51,353 nt of DNA from Bacteroidota bacterium. Its GTDB lineage: Bacteria > Bacteroidota > Bacteroidia > JABEUT01. Below are positions 1-8,233 of this stretch, one piece after another. The DNA is taken from assembly GCA_013288205.1 (NCBI GenBank), contig JABDCH010000004.1, forward strand, positions 1-51,353, read 5' to 3'. The translations under genes and the position numbers were made by a program. The number at the start of each line of letters is the position of its first letter. Position 1 is the stretch's first letter. A model generated the notes under the pieces. That model worked only from the letters and a program-made list of their open reading frames with translations, searched no databases and was not told where the DNA came from.

Positions 1-2676
1 TATGCCGAAGGGCAGCGCCGCTATATTGAAACTCTTTCAGCTTATGCCCGCCAGTTTTTGGGAGGCATGGAACGCCCCGACGTAGATAAAATAGAAGGGT
101 TAAGTCCTGTTATATCCATTGAACAAAAAACAGTAGGCAGGAATCCCCGTTCAACAGTTGGAACAATTACAGAAATATATGATTTCCTACGCTTACTTTT
201 TGCCCGGATAGGAGAAGCCTATTCTTACGTTACAGGCGAAAAAATGGTAAGGTTTTCTGAGCAACAAATTATTAACCTGCTTATTTCAAAATACGACGGA
301 AAAAAAATTCAGTTGCTGGCACCTGTTGTAAAAGGAAGAAAAGGGCACTATCGCGAATTATTTGAACAGCTCCGTAAAAGTGGTTTTTCGCGGGTGCGGC
401 TCGATGGGGAAATAAAGGAAATACGTTCAGGCATGCATGCCGACAGGTATTCTATACACGACATTGAAGTACTGATTGATCGCATTGATGTTACCGATGC
501 ATCTAAATCACGCATTGCTGAATCGGTTGCTCTGGCTATGAAACAAGGCAAAGGAGTAATTATGGTATTAGATGAACAGAAAAAAGTCTCTCACTATAGC
601 CGCTTCCTCATGTGCCCTACTTCGGGGATATCATATGATGAACCGGCACCAAATTTATTTTCTTTCAATTCGCCCTACGGAGCTTGCCCTAATTGCGGAG
701 GCTTAGGCGAAGTATTACAAATTGATGAAAAGAAAATTATTCCCAACTCCCATCTTTCTATTAGTGACGGAGCTATTGCACCCGTGGGAAAAAGAAAAGA
801 CAACTGGATATTCCACCAATTGGAGGCTATTGCTGATAAGCATGGATTCACCCTTGATACACCTGTAAATAAAATACCCGAAGGGGGTTTGCATGCCATA
901 TTATATGGTACGGATGAAATATTAAAAGTGCGGGAAAATTTTCAAAGTAGTGGTCATTCCTACTCCATGAGTTTTGAGGGTATTATTAATTTTATTGACC
1001 GCCAACGACGAGATACGGATAGCCCTGGCATATCAGAATGGGCAGCTGAATTTATGAATAAAGCCGTGTGTCCGGAATGCAAGGGTGCACGTTTAAAAAA
1101 GGAAGCTCTCTACTTCAAAATTGAAGACAAAAATATTGCCGATCTCGCTAATCTGGATACCCGCGTTTTATACGATTGGATTGTAAACTTTGAGGCAAGC
1201 CTTGAAGGCAAGAAAAAAATTATTGCAAAAGATGTGATGAAGGAATTGAGGAGCCGCACCAGGTTTTTGCTGGATGTAGGCATCGATTATCTCACATTAA
1301 ATCGGAGTGCCCGCACCTTATCGGGCGGAGAAGGACAGCGCATACGCCTTGCCACACAAATAGGTTCGGGATTAGTGGGTGTATTGTATATATTAGATGA
1401 ACCCAGCATTGGCCTCCATCAACGCGATAATCATAGGTTGATAGATGCCTTGAAAAACTTGCGCGATAGTGGCAATTCCGTTATAGTAGTAGAGCATGAT
1501 AAGGATATGATGCTCGCCTCTGACTGGATTATTGATGTAGGCCCGGGAACAGGTTCGCATGGTGGAAACATAGTTGCGCAAGGAGCGCCCAACGATTTTT
1601 TAAAACAACCTACACTCACCTCCGATTATCTTTCAGGCAAGAAAACTATTGAGGTTCCAAAGATCCGCAGAAAAGGGAATGGAAAAGAAATTGTGCTGAA
1701 AGGAGCTAAGGGTAATAACTTGAAAAATGTAAACGTGTCTTTCCCTCTTGGCAAACTGATTTGCATTACCGGTGTTTCGGGCAGTGGAAAATCTTCCTTA
1801 ATAAATGAAACCTTGTATCCGATTATAAGCAAACACTTATATAAGTCGGAAGCTACTCCGCTCCCATATTCTTCTATACAAGGCATTAATCACATAGACA
1901 AGATTATTGAAATAGATCAATCGCCCATCGGGCGCACACCTCGTTCGAATCCGGCAACCTACGTTAATCTGTTTGCCGATATACGTAATTTGTTTGCTTC
2001 ACTACCCGAAGCAAAGATTAGAGGCTATGCCCCCGGACGCTTTTCATTCAATGTGAAGGGCGGAAGATGCGAAAGCTGCCAAGGCGCAGGGCTGAAGAAG
2101 ATTGAAATGAATTTTTTGCCGGATGTATATGTTGTTTGCGATACTTGTGGCGGCAAACGGTATAATCGTGAAACACTGGAAGTCCGTTTCAAAGGAAAAT
2201 CCATAAACGATGTGCTTAACCTTACTGTGGAACAGGCGGTAGAATTCTTCTCAGAGATACCGCATATCACGCAAAAAATAACTACGCTTAACGAGATAGG
2301 GCTTGGTTACATTACATTAGGACAATCATCTACCACCCTCTCAGGCGGAGAGGCACAGCGTGTAAAACTGGCAACAGAATTATCGAAACGAGGCACCGGA
2401 AATACCCTCTATATTTTAGATGAACCCACTACAGGTTTGCATTTTGAAGATATCCGCCTATTGCTTGATGTGCTTAATAAACTAGTAGATTATGGAAACA
2501 CGGTGATAGTGATTGAACATAATTTAGATGTTATAAAGGTGGCTGACCACATTATTGATATAGGCCCCGAAGGCGGAATACGAGGTGGAGAAGTTATTGT
2601 GGAAGGTACTCCTGAAAAGGTAAGCAAAAACAAAAAGAGCCTGACTTCCGTATACTTAGCTGCAGAATTACAATAA
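1..2676 (+). CDS. uvrA: UvrABC excinuclease subunit A (5' end outside window)
   Basis: This is the damage-recognition ATPase of nucleotide excision repair, which loads UvrB on DNA lesions. The reading frame is open from base 1 (it begins YAEGQRRYIETLSAYARQFL), so the TTG at 58 is not the start. Roughly 45-50 N-terminal residues, including the first Walker A, lie off the left edge. Visible are two ABC signatures (TLSGGEGQR and TLSGGEAQR), the second P-loop (GVSGSGKSS), two Walker B motifs (YILDEPS, YILDEPT) and zinc-module cysteines (CPECKG; CESCQG with CDTCGG). The first zinc module begins CPTS rather than CPxC, so one expected cysteine is absent. About 891 residues are present of an expected 940 or so. 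The LOG gene starts 12 bp after the stop and is probably co-transcribed. Confidence 0.97.
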   Translation, partial: YAEGQRRYIETLSAYARQFLGGMERPDVDKIEGLSPVISIEQKTVGRNPRSTVGTITEIYDFLRLLFARIGEAYSYVTGEKMVRFSEQQIINLLISKYDGKKIQLLAPVVKGRKGHYRELFEQLRKSGFSRVRLDGEIKEIRSGMHADRYSIHDIEVLIDRIDVTDASKSRIAESVALAMKQGKGVIMVLDEQKKVSHYSRFLMCPTSGISYDEPAPNLFSFNSPYGACPNCGGLGEVLQIDEKKIIPNSHLSISDGAIAPVGKRKDNWIFHQLEAIADKHGFTLDTPVNKIPEGGLHAILYGTDEILKVRENFQSSGHSYSMSFEGIINFIDRQRRDTDSPGISEWAAEFMNKAVCPECKGARLKKEALYFKIEDKNIADLANLDTRVLYDWIVNFEASLEGKKKIIAKDVMKELRSRTRFLLDVGIDYLTLNRSARTLSGGEGQRIRLATQIGSGLVGVLYILDEPSIGLHQRDNHRLIDALKNLRDSGNSVIVVEHDKDMMLASDWIIDVGPGTGSHGGNIVAQGAPNDFLKQPTLTSDYLSGKKTIEVPKIRRKGNGKEIVLKGAKGNNLKNVNVSFPLGKLICITGVSGSGKSSLINETLYPIISKHLYKSEATPLPYSSIQGINHIDKIIEIDQSPIGRTPRSNPATYVNLFADIRNLFASLPEAKIRGYAPGRFSFNVKGGRCESCQGAGLKKIEMNFLPDVYVVCDTCGGKRYNRETLEVRFKGKSINDVLNLTVEQAVEFFSEIPHITQKITTLNEIGLGYITLGQSSTTLSGGEAQRVKLATELSKRGTGNTLYILDEPTTGLHFEDIRLLLDVLNKLVDYGNTVIVIEHNLDVIKVADHIIDIGPEGGIRGGEVIVEGTPEKVSKNKKSLTSVYLAAELQ

Positions 2677-2688
2677 ATTACACAATTT

Positions 2689-3423
2689 ATGGCAAAATTG
2701 AAAAAGACGACTAAGAAAGCTGCTGATAAAAGATCAGGTGAAGTTTCCAGGGAAAAAAACTGGAACGAAATAAAGGCAACCGATTCGTGGCAAATATTCC
2801 GCATGATGTCAGAGTTTGTGCATGGATTTGACACATTAGCAAAAGTTGGACCTTGTATATCTATTTTTGGTTCGGCACGTACCAAACCGAGTCATAAGTA
2901 TTATAAGTTAGCCACAGAAATAGCCTTCCAACTTACCCGTCATGGGTATGGTGTTATTACCGGTGGAGGCCCCGGCATTATGGAAGCTGCCAACAAAGGA
3001 GCGCAGGCAGGTGGAGGACGCTCGGTAGGATTGGAAATTGAATTACCTCACGAACAAAAAGACAATGCCTTTGTTGATCGCGATAAACTATTGAGATTCG
3101 ATTACTTCTTTGTACGTAAGGTCATGTTTATGAAATATGCCCAGGGCTTTGTTGTTCTTCCCGGAGGCTTTGGAACATTAGATGAACTTTTTGAAGCTAT
3201 TACACTTATCCAAACCAACAAGGTGGAGCATTTTCCCATCATCATAGTAGGAAAGAAATATTGGGAACCCATGCTTGACTGGATAAAAGATATGGTGATA
3301 GAAAAAGAACAAAATGCAGATGAAAAAGACCTTGAGCTATTTCATGTGGTGGATACTTCGGAAGAAGTGGTTAAGATAATTGACAACTTCTATAGCAAAT
3401 ATCTACTCAGGCCGAATTTTTAA
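2689..3423 (+). CDS. LOG family protein (TIGR00730), nucleotide phosphoribohydrolase-like
   Basis: The protein has 244 residues. The LOG ('lonely guy') signature is complete: GSAR at 61-64, GGGPGIME at 92-99 and PGGFGTLDE at 158-166, on a Rossmann-like fold. Characterised relatives cleave nucleoside 5'-monophosphates to base and ribose 5-phosphate, and plant and some bacterial members activate cytokinins; the substrate here cannot be read from sequence. A lysine-rich N-terminus of about 25 residues precedes the domain. The gene lies 12 bp after uvrA and is probably in its operon. It converges on the DivIC-like gene with only 6 bp between the stops. Confidence 0.9.
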   Translation: MAKLKKTTKKAADKRSGEVSREKNWNEIKATDSWQIFRMMSEFVHGFDTLAKVGPCISIFGSARTKPSHKYYKLATEIAFQLTRHGYGVITGGGPGIMEAANKGAQAGGGRSVGLEIELPHEQKDNAFVDRDKLLRFDYFFVRKVMFMKYAQGFVVLPGGFGTLDELFEAITLIQTNKVEHFPIIIVGKKYWEPMLDWIKDMVIEKEQNADEKDLELFHVVDTSEEVVKIIDNFYSKYLLRPNF

Positions 3424-3429
3424 AACTGA

Positions 3430-3768
3430 TTATTTTGCCTTTATATTCAGTGTATCTACAAGATTATTATTCTTGTCAACAAGAACGTATACATCCTCGT
3501 TACTTTTCTTCATGAAATATTTTTCACGGGCAAACTTTTCCATATTAGCCGGATTTGTTTGCAGCTCTTTTAACTGCTCAATAGCAACCTGGGTCTGCTT
3601 TTCGTAATACACCTTTTGAGCCTTTAGTTGATTTTCTTTCCGGGTAAGATGTATATCGTAAATAAGGCTTGTCTGGTCGAAAAAAGCAATCCATAATACA
3701 AACAACACCGTTGCTGTAATATACCTATTACGGAATATACTGACTATTTTTTTGAGATGTTCTAACAC
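3430..3768 (-). CDS. Septum formation initiator (DivIC/FtsB family)
   Basis: A 112-residue single-pass membrane protein with the plan of the FtsB/DivIC family: a short cytoplasmic N-terminus, one membrane segment (about 17-33), a coiled-coil stretch (about 40-72) and a small C-terminal domain with the AREKYFMKK motif (80-88). Family members form a complex with FtsL and FtsQ that activates septal wall synthesis. The start is GTG at 3768: the overlapping ATG two bases upstream runs into a stop after two codons, and a TAAATTTG -7 element lies 20 bp upstream. It is separate from the dcw cluster but probably works with FtsL and FtsQ encoded there. It follows pgk on the same strand after 53 bp but has its own promoter candidate. 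Confidence 0.85.
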   Translation of the reverse strand: MLEHLKKIVSIFRNRYITATVLFVLWIAFFDQTSLIYDIHLTRKENQLKAQKVYYEKQTQVAIEQLKELQTNPANMEKFAREKYFMKKSNEDVYVLVDKNNNLVDTLNIKAK

Positions 3769-3787
3769 ATTTCGCTTATTTGAGTTG

Positions 3788-3795
3788 CAAATTTA
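3788..3795 (-). promoter_or_regulatory. Putative -7 element (TAAATTTG) for the DivIC-like gene
   Basis: An exact match to the Bacteroidota -7 consensus TAnnTTTG on the minus strand, about 20 bp before the GTG start. No convincing -33 TTTG is seen. Confidence 0.5.
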
Positions 3796-3821
3796 ACGGT
3801 GAAAGGAAGAATGTGGAGAAC

Positions 3822-5033
3822 TTATTTTATTATCTTTTCAACATCCTCTTGTATAGCCTTCACACCGGGAAGTTCCTTACCTTCAATATATTCCAACATT
3901 GCTCCTCCACCAGTTGATACATAACTTACCTTATCTGCCAGGTTATATTTATTAATTGCAGCTACTGAATCGCCACCTCCAACTAACGAATAGGCTCCTT
4001 TTGCTGTAGCACTCACAATAGCATCAGCAACCACTTTAGTACCATGTTCAAAATTGCTCATTTCAAAAACTCCCATAGGCCCGTTCCACAAAATAGACCC
4101 TGATGATTCTATTACTTTTGCAAATTCTTTTTCAGTTTCAGGACCAATATCCAAGCCCAGCCAACCGGAGGGAATCTCGTTTATAGCACAAAATTTTTTA
4201 TTGGCGTCGTTATTAAAGGCATCTGCTATGGCTGTATCTGTAGGGATATAGAGTTTAACGCCTTTTTTCTTAGCAGCTTCAATTACGTTCAAAGCAGTTT
4301 CTATTTTATCCTCTTCCACTAACGAGCTACCTATATTTCCACCCTTTGCTTTAATGAAGGTATATGCCATTCCACCACCTATAATAAGGTTATCTACCTT
4401 ATCCATCAGGTTTTCTATTATGGCAATTTTACCCGATACTTTTGCTCCACCAAGAATAGCGGTAAGTGGCCTTTTAGGGTTTGTAAATAAATTAGAAATA
4501 CTGGTGAGTTCCGAAGCCATGCAATAACCAAATAATTTATCATGAGGGAAAAACTGGGCAACAATAGTAGTAGATGCATGAGCCCTGTGTGCCGTGCCAA
4601 ATGCATCGTTCACATACACATCGCCTAATGAAGCTAATTCCTTTGCAAAGCTTACACTGCCCTTGGTTTCTTCGGCATGAAAACGTAAATTCTCGAGCAA
4701 TAAAACTTCACCAGGCTTTAAGGCATCGCTCATAACCTTGGTAGCTGCACCAATACAATCGTTTGAAAATTTTACTTCTACACCTAAAAGCTTGCTGAGG
4801 GATGGTACAATATGTTTTAATGAAAACTTATCTTCCGGTATATTTTTAGGTCTACCCAAATGCGACATGATGATTACAGAACCTCCATCCTTCAATATTT
4901 TTTTTAAGGTCGGTATAGCCGCTTTTATACGTGTATCGTCGGTTATGTTTAATTGCTCATCAAGAGGAACATTGAAATCTACCCTTACAAGGGCTTTTTT
5001 ATTTTTAAAATTGTAGGTTTCGATAGTTTGCAT
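3822..5033 (-). CDS. pgk: Phosphoglycerate kinase
   Basis: This glycolytic enzyme transfers phosphate from 1,3-bisphosphoglycerate to ADP in the cytoplasm. Its 403 residues are a normal length. The N-terminal substrate-binding domain starts with [11 protein letters not shown] (17-27) and contains SHLGRP. The C-terminal nucleotide domain carries [19 protein letters not shown] residues (WNGPMGVFE) and the phosphate-binding GGGDSVAA. The start at 5033 is supported by a TATTTTTG -7 element 28 bp upstream. The gene lies downstream of the DUF1573 group but appears to have its own promoter. Confidence 0.98.
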   Translation of the reverse strand: MQTIETYNFKNKKALVRVDFNVPLDEQLNITDDTRIKAAIPTLKKILKDGGSVIIMSHLGRPKNIPEDKFSLKHIVPSLSKLLGVEVKFSNDCIGAATKVMSDALKPGEVLLLENLRFHAEETKGSVSFAKELASLGDVYVNDAFGTAHRAHASTTIVAQFFPHDKLFGYCMASELTSISNLFTNPKRPLTAILGGAKVSGKIAIIENLMDKVDNLIIGGGMAYTFIKAKGGNIGSSLVEEDKIETALNVIEAAKKKGVKLYIPTDTAIADAFNNDANKKFCAINEIPSGWLGLDIGPETEKEFAKVIESSGSILWNGPMGVFEMSNFEHGTKVVADAIVSATAKGAYSLVGGGDSVAAINKYNLADKVSYVSTGGGAMLEYIEGKELPGVKAIQEDVEKIIK

Positions 5034-5060
5034 GGCGTAAATTTATTAGCAATTAAAGTA

Positions 5061-5068
5061 CAAAAATA
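5061..5068 (-). promoter_or_regulatory. Putative -7 element (TATTTTTG) for pgk
   Basis: A TAnnTTTG match on the minus strand in the 59-bp gap between the stop of the upstream DUF1573 gene and the pgk ATG at 5033. Confidence 0.5.
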
Positions 5069-5092
5069 ATCGATAATTGCTTTGTTACAGGT

Positions 5093-5476
5093 TTATTTTT
5101 TAGCCTTTAATACCACGCATTTAAATCTTACTACTACGGGTGAATTAGAGGCATTTGACAATATAGTTACAGTTCTGTCCTGTCTGCCAATGGCATCGTT
5201 AGTATGAAAAACTACCTGTATGCTATCTTGCTTGCCGGGTAAAACAGGGGTTAGAGGTCTATTAACTCCCGTACAACCGCATTCAACTTTAGTATCAGTT
5301 ATTACTAAAGGTTGATTACCTGAATTGATAAACTTATATTGAAAATGGAGTGTATCACCTTGCCGCACAAAGCCCAGGTGGTGTATATTTTTATCCATGA
5401 TCATAACCGGTTGAGCAGCACAAAAATGCCCGCATAGAATTACAATAACTATATTAATGATCCGGATTTTATTCAT
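5093..5476 (-). CDS. DUF1573 domain protein, exported (127 aa)
   Basis: This is the smallest and most diverged of three adjacent DUF1573 genes. It has an N-terminal hydrophobic signal segment (about 1-21, ending FCAAQP) followed by one DUF1573 domain with the hallmark CGCT at 66-69. The domain is an Ig-like fold related to ASH/HYDIN modules and is predicted to face the periplasm or outer surface; no enzymatic role is known. It lies after the terminator at 5497-5531 that follows the 160-aa paralogue, so it needs read-through or its own weak promoter. A TAAATTTA sequence at 5480-5487 sits only 3 bp from its ATG. Confidence 0.85.
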   Translation of the reverse strand: MNKIRIINIVIVILCGHFCAAQPVMIMDKNIHHLGFVRQGDTLHFQYKFINSGNQPLVITDTKVECGCTGVNRPLTPVLPGKQDSIQVVFHTNDAIGRQDRTVTILSNASNSPVVVRFKCVVLKAKK

Positions 5477-5496
5477 CTCTAAATTTACTAAAAAGA

Positions 5497-5531
5497 AAAA
5501 GTCTGTTCAAAATAAACTTGAACAGACTTTT
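5497..5531 (-). terminator. Rho-independent terminator after the 160-aa DUF1573 gene
   Basis: A perfect 14-bp inverted repeat (5497-5510 with 5518-5531) encloses a 7-nt loop. On the minus strand the second arm ends in T residues and is followed by CTTTTT. It lies 20 bp after the stop at 5551. The arms also end in A/T runs on the plus strand, so it may work in both directions. Confidence 0.85.
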
Positions 5532-5550
5532 AAATAAAATTATATACCAA

Positions 5551-6033
5551 TTAGTGACCGCTGGTGCTCGGTGCAGCGTTAGCAGGAGCGGCAGCAGGCG
5601 TTGCTACTGGTGGATCAGATAATACATTACCTTTAATTACCAGAACTTTTGTAGGTGGATTAGCATTACTGGTAAGAGTTACGGTTTTGGTAAATGCACC
5701 AATTCTGTCGGTTGCATAGTGAACCTTGATTTCTGAATTTTGTCCAGGTGGAATCGGTTCAGTAGGCGCGGTAGGAACGGTACATCCGCATGAACCATGA
5801 GCATTGGTAATAAGCAATGGCTCTTTTCCAACATTTGTAAATTTGAATACGCGATAACCGTCTGCATTATGAGGAATGGTACCATAATCAATGGTATCAT
5901 GTTCGAATTTCATTACAGGAGCATTTGGATCGGGAGCTGCAGGAGTTGCAGGAGCAGGAGCAGCTTGTGCATATATATTACCTGATAAAGCAAGCGCTGC
6001 AATTAATGTAATGGAAGATAAAAGTTTTTTCAT
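5551..6033 (-). CDS. DUF1573 domain protein, exported (160 aa)
   Basis: A Sec-type signal peptide (about 1-22, LALSGNIYAQA) is followed by an Ala/Pro-rich linker (APAPATPAAPDPNAP), one DUF1573 domain with SCGCT (CGCT at 82-85) and a second Ala/Pro-rich tail. It is clearly a close duplicate of the upstream 162-aa gene: both have DPNAPVM before the domain, TNxGKEPL and AHGSCGCT within it. It starts 30 bp after that gene and has no promoter match in the gap, so the two are probably co-transcribed. Function is unknown; a structural or surface role is an inference. Confidence 0.88.
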   Translation of the reverse strand: MKKLLSSITLIAALALSGNIYAQAAPAPATPAAPDPNAPVMKFEHDTIDYGTIPHNADGYRVFKFTNVGKEPLLITNAHGSCGCTVPTAPTEPIPPGQNSEIKVHYATDRIGAFTKTVTLTSNANPPTKVLVIKGNVLSDPPVATPAAAPANAAPSTSGH

Positions 6034-6063
6034 GATTGAATCGATTTTTTGGTTGATATTAAA

Positions 6064-6552
6064 TTAATGATTGTCCCAATTAGAAGAAAACGGAGCCCCG
6101 CTGGTATTATTGCCCGGATCGGTAGGAAAGCTAGGCACTGCCGGTTTGGCAGTTACCTTTCCGTGAATAGATAATACTACCGGAGATTCTTTTGCATTAG
6201 AGGTTATTGTGACTGTTTTGTGAAAATCGCCTACACGGTGAGTATCATATGTTACCTTAATAGTATCCTTTTGACCGGGTGAAATAGGGTCGTGCGGCCA
6301 TTTAGGAATAGTACAACCGCATGATCCATGAGCTTCTTTTATAACCAAAGGTTCTTTGCCTGTATTGGTAAACAAAAACAGGTAAGTACCATTTCCATCT
6401 TGCTCAAAAGTGCCAAAATCATGATCTTTTGTGTCAAAGGCCATAACAGGCGCATTAGGATCACTAGCCGGTGCAGAAGTTGCTGTTGCCTGGGCATTAA
6501 CAAATACACAGGGAATCAACAACAAACCTATAATAAGTAACTTTTTATACAT
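6064..6552 (-). CDS. DUF1573 domain protein, exported (162 aa)
   Basis: This is the first gene of the DUF1573 group. It has a signal peptide (about 1-21, VFVNAQA), a short Ala/Ser/Pro linker with DPNAPVM, and a DUF1573 domain with CGCT at 78-81. The C-terminal tail is Asn/Gly/Ser-rich. A TAAATTTG -7 element lies 23 bp upstream of the ATG, so this promoter probably drives at least the first two DUF1573 genes. The paired cysteines could form a disulfide or bind metal after export; neither can be shown from sequence. Confidence 0.88.
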   Translation of the reverse strand: MYKKLLIIGLLLIPCVFVNAQATATSAPASDPNAPVMAFDTKDHDFGTFEQDGNGTYLFLFTNTGKEPLVIKEAHGSCGCTIPKWPHDPISPGQKDTIKVTYDTHRVGDFHKTVTITSNAKESPVVLSIHGKVTAKPAVPSFPTDPGNNTSGAPFSSNWDNH

Positions 6553-6574
6553 ATAACATCTAATACTACGGTCG

Positions 6575-6582
6575 CAAATTTA
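6575..6582 (-). promoter_or_regulatory. Putative -7 element (TAAATTTG) for the DUF1573 operon
   Basis: A TAnnTTTG match on the minus strand, 23 bp upstream of the ATG at 6552. Confidence 0.5.
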
Positions 6583-6700
6583 ATTATTATTCTTAGAAAA
6601 CATTGTAAAATCTAACATTATTTAACAATTACAGGGTACTTTCAGGTATTTTTATATGTCTTTCGCGTTTGTCAATCACCCATTTATGTATATGGACTAT

Positions 6701-6708
6701 TATATTTG
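6701..6708 (+). promoter_or_regulatory. Putative -7 element (TATATTTG) for the ArnT-like gene
   Basis: A TAnnTTTG match. It lies downstream of the earliest in-frame start (6669) and 33 bp upstream of the ATG at 6741, which argues for the later start. Confidence 0.5.
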
Positions 6709-6740
6709 AAGGCAAATTCAGTTACAACTACCATCGTAAA

Positions 6741-8222
6741 ATGATTGAAGCATTCTTCTTCCGTCAAAGGAAGGCTATATTGTTCTTATTTATTCCCTTG
6801 CTTAGCTTGTGCATGCATTGGCATATATTCAAAACAGACCTTGTAGGTTACCATGTATGGAGGCAAACCCAAACTCAAAACACCATCCTGAGTTTTTATA
6901 GAGAAGATTTTAATATCCTTAAACCGAGAATTAGTAATCGCGGAAATGGGTCGGGTATATTTCGCATGGAGTTCCCTATTATGCAATGGGGGATTGCCTG
7001 TTTCTATAAGATTTTTGGGGACCATCTCATTATTACCCGCATACTATCCTTTATAATAGGACTATTTAGCATATGGGGAATCTACCTGTTGCTTTACAAC
7101 ATATTTAAAATACATAGGCTGGCCTTGTTTGGAGCTTGGTGTTTCAACTTTTCACCGGTCTTTTATTACTATACCCTCAATCCCATGCCCGATAACCTTG
7201 CACTCTGCCTCTCTATTTATGGCATGGCTTTCTTCTTCAAATGGATAGAGAATCCAGAATACGTTTATGCCATTTGGTCGGCTGCTTTTATTAGTCTATC
7301 TGTCTTATCAAAGATGCCTTTTGTGGTTTACATCGGAGGTATTGTGGTTTATCTACTTATGAATATTCGCAAAATAGGAATAAACTCCTTTATTAAAATA
7401 GGTCTTATTTTCTTTGCTATTCTCTTTCTGCCTGCTCTATGGTATGTAAAAGTAGTGGGAACCTGGCAAGGAAATGGTATAGTAACCGGCGTTCTATCTG
7501 CGGGCAAGCAAGACATCTCCAACTTGCTGGATATACTCCAGGGCAATTTAATATCTATCCTCCCGGAACTCTTAATTAACTACGGTTCATTACTCTTTTT
7601 CTTTGCCGGATTTTTTCTGCTGTTTTCTTCTAAAAAGTACAGGCATCCTCTATTCCCTTTGTTTTTTGGGTGGGGTATTAGTGTGTTACTCTACTTTTTA
7701 TTTGAGATGAACATGATTAATACTGTGCACGATTATTATATGTTTCCGTTCTTACCACTGATATTTATAATTGTCGGATATGGTGCTGAAAAGTTAATTT
7801 CCCACCCAAAAAAAATATTGCGAATCGTTTCTGTAGCTGCCCTGTGTATTCTTCCCATCACAGCATTCCTACGCGCTGACCACCGTTGGAATACCATTGA
7901 CCCGGGATTCAACGCCAATCTTCTTACGTATAAAAATGATTTACAGAATATTCTACCAGATAACAAACTATGTGTGGTAGGGAATGATGAATCGAGCTGC
8001 ATCTGGTTCTATTATATAAACAAAAAGGGATGGGCATTTGACAATGACTGGTTAGACGAGAAAAGTTTGAAAGAAATGATTTCCCAAGGAGCTGCTTACC
8101 TATATACCGACTCAAAAAAAGTGCAACAAGATACCGGAATAAAAAGCTGTATCGATAGACTAATACTGCAACGGGGAGACGTTTGTGTATATGCACTGAA
8201 ACAAGCTACACTGCAATATTAA
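6741..8222 (+). CDS. ArnT/PMT-like GT-C glycosyltransferase, multi-pass membrane protein
   Basis: A 493-residue membrane protein with about ten hydrophobic segments and a small C-terminal soluble portion. After the first membrane segment comes a loop with VWRQTQTQ, the place where family 39/ArnT-like enzymes have their HEWRQ-like motif. These enzymes transfer sugars from polyprenyl-phosphate donors on the outer face of the inner membrane; donor and acceptor here are unknown. I prefer ATG 6741 to the upstream start at 6669 because a -7 element lies between them and the extra residues are not membrane-like. It converges with another GT-C-like gene with 11 bp between stops. Confidence 0.75.
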   Translation: MIEAFFFRQRKAILFLFIPLLSLCMHWHIFKTDLVGYHVWRQTQTQNTILSFYREDFNILKPRISNRGNGSGIFRMEFPIMQWGIACFYKIFGDHLIITRILSFIIGLFSIWGIYLLLYNIFKIHRLALFGAWCFNFSPVFYYYTLNPMPDNLALCLSIYGMAFFFKWIENPEYVYAIWSAAFISLSVLSKMPFVVYIGGIVVYLLMNIRKIGINSFIKIGLIFFAILFLPALWYVKVVGTWQGNGIVTGVLSAGKQDISNLLDILQGNLISILPELLINYGSLLFFFAGFFLLFSSKKYRHPLFPLFFGWGISVLLYFLFEMNMINTVHDYYMFPFLPLIFIIVGYGAEKLISHPKKILRIVSVAALCILPITAFLRADHRWNTIDPGFNANLLTYKNDLQNILPDNKLCVVGNDESSCIWFYYINKKGWAFDNDWLDEKSLKEMISQGAAYLYTDSKKVQQDTGIKSCIDRLILQRGDVCVYALKQATLQY

Positions 8223-8233
8223 TAAGCATTAAA

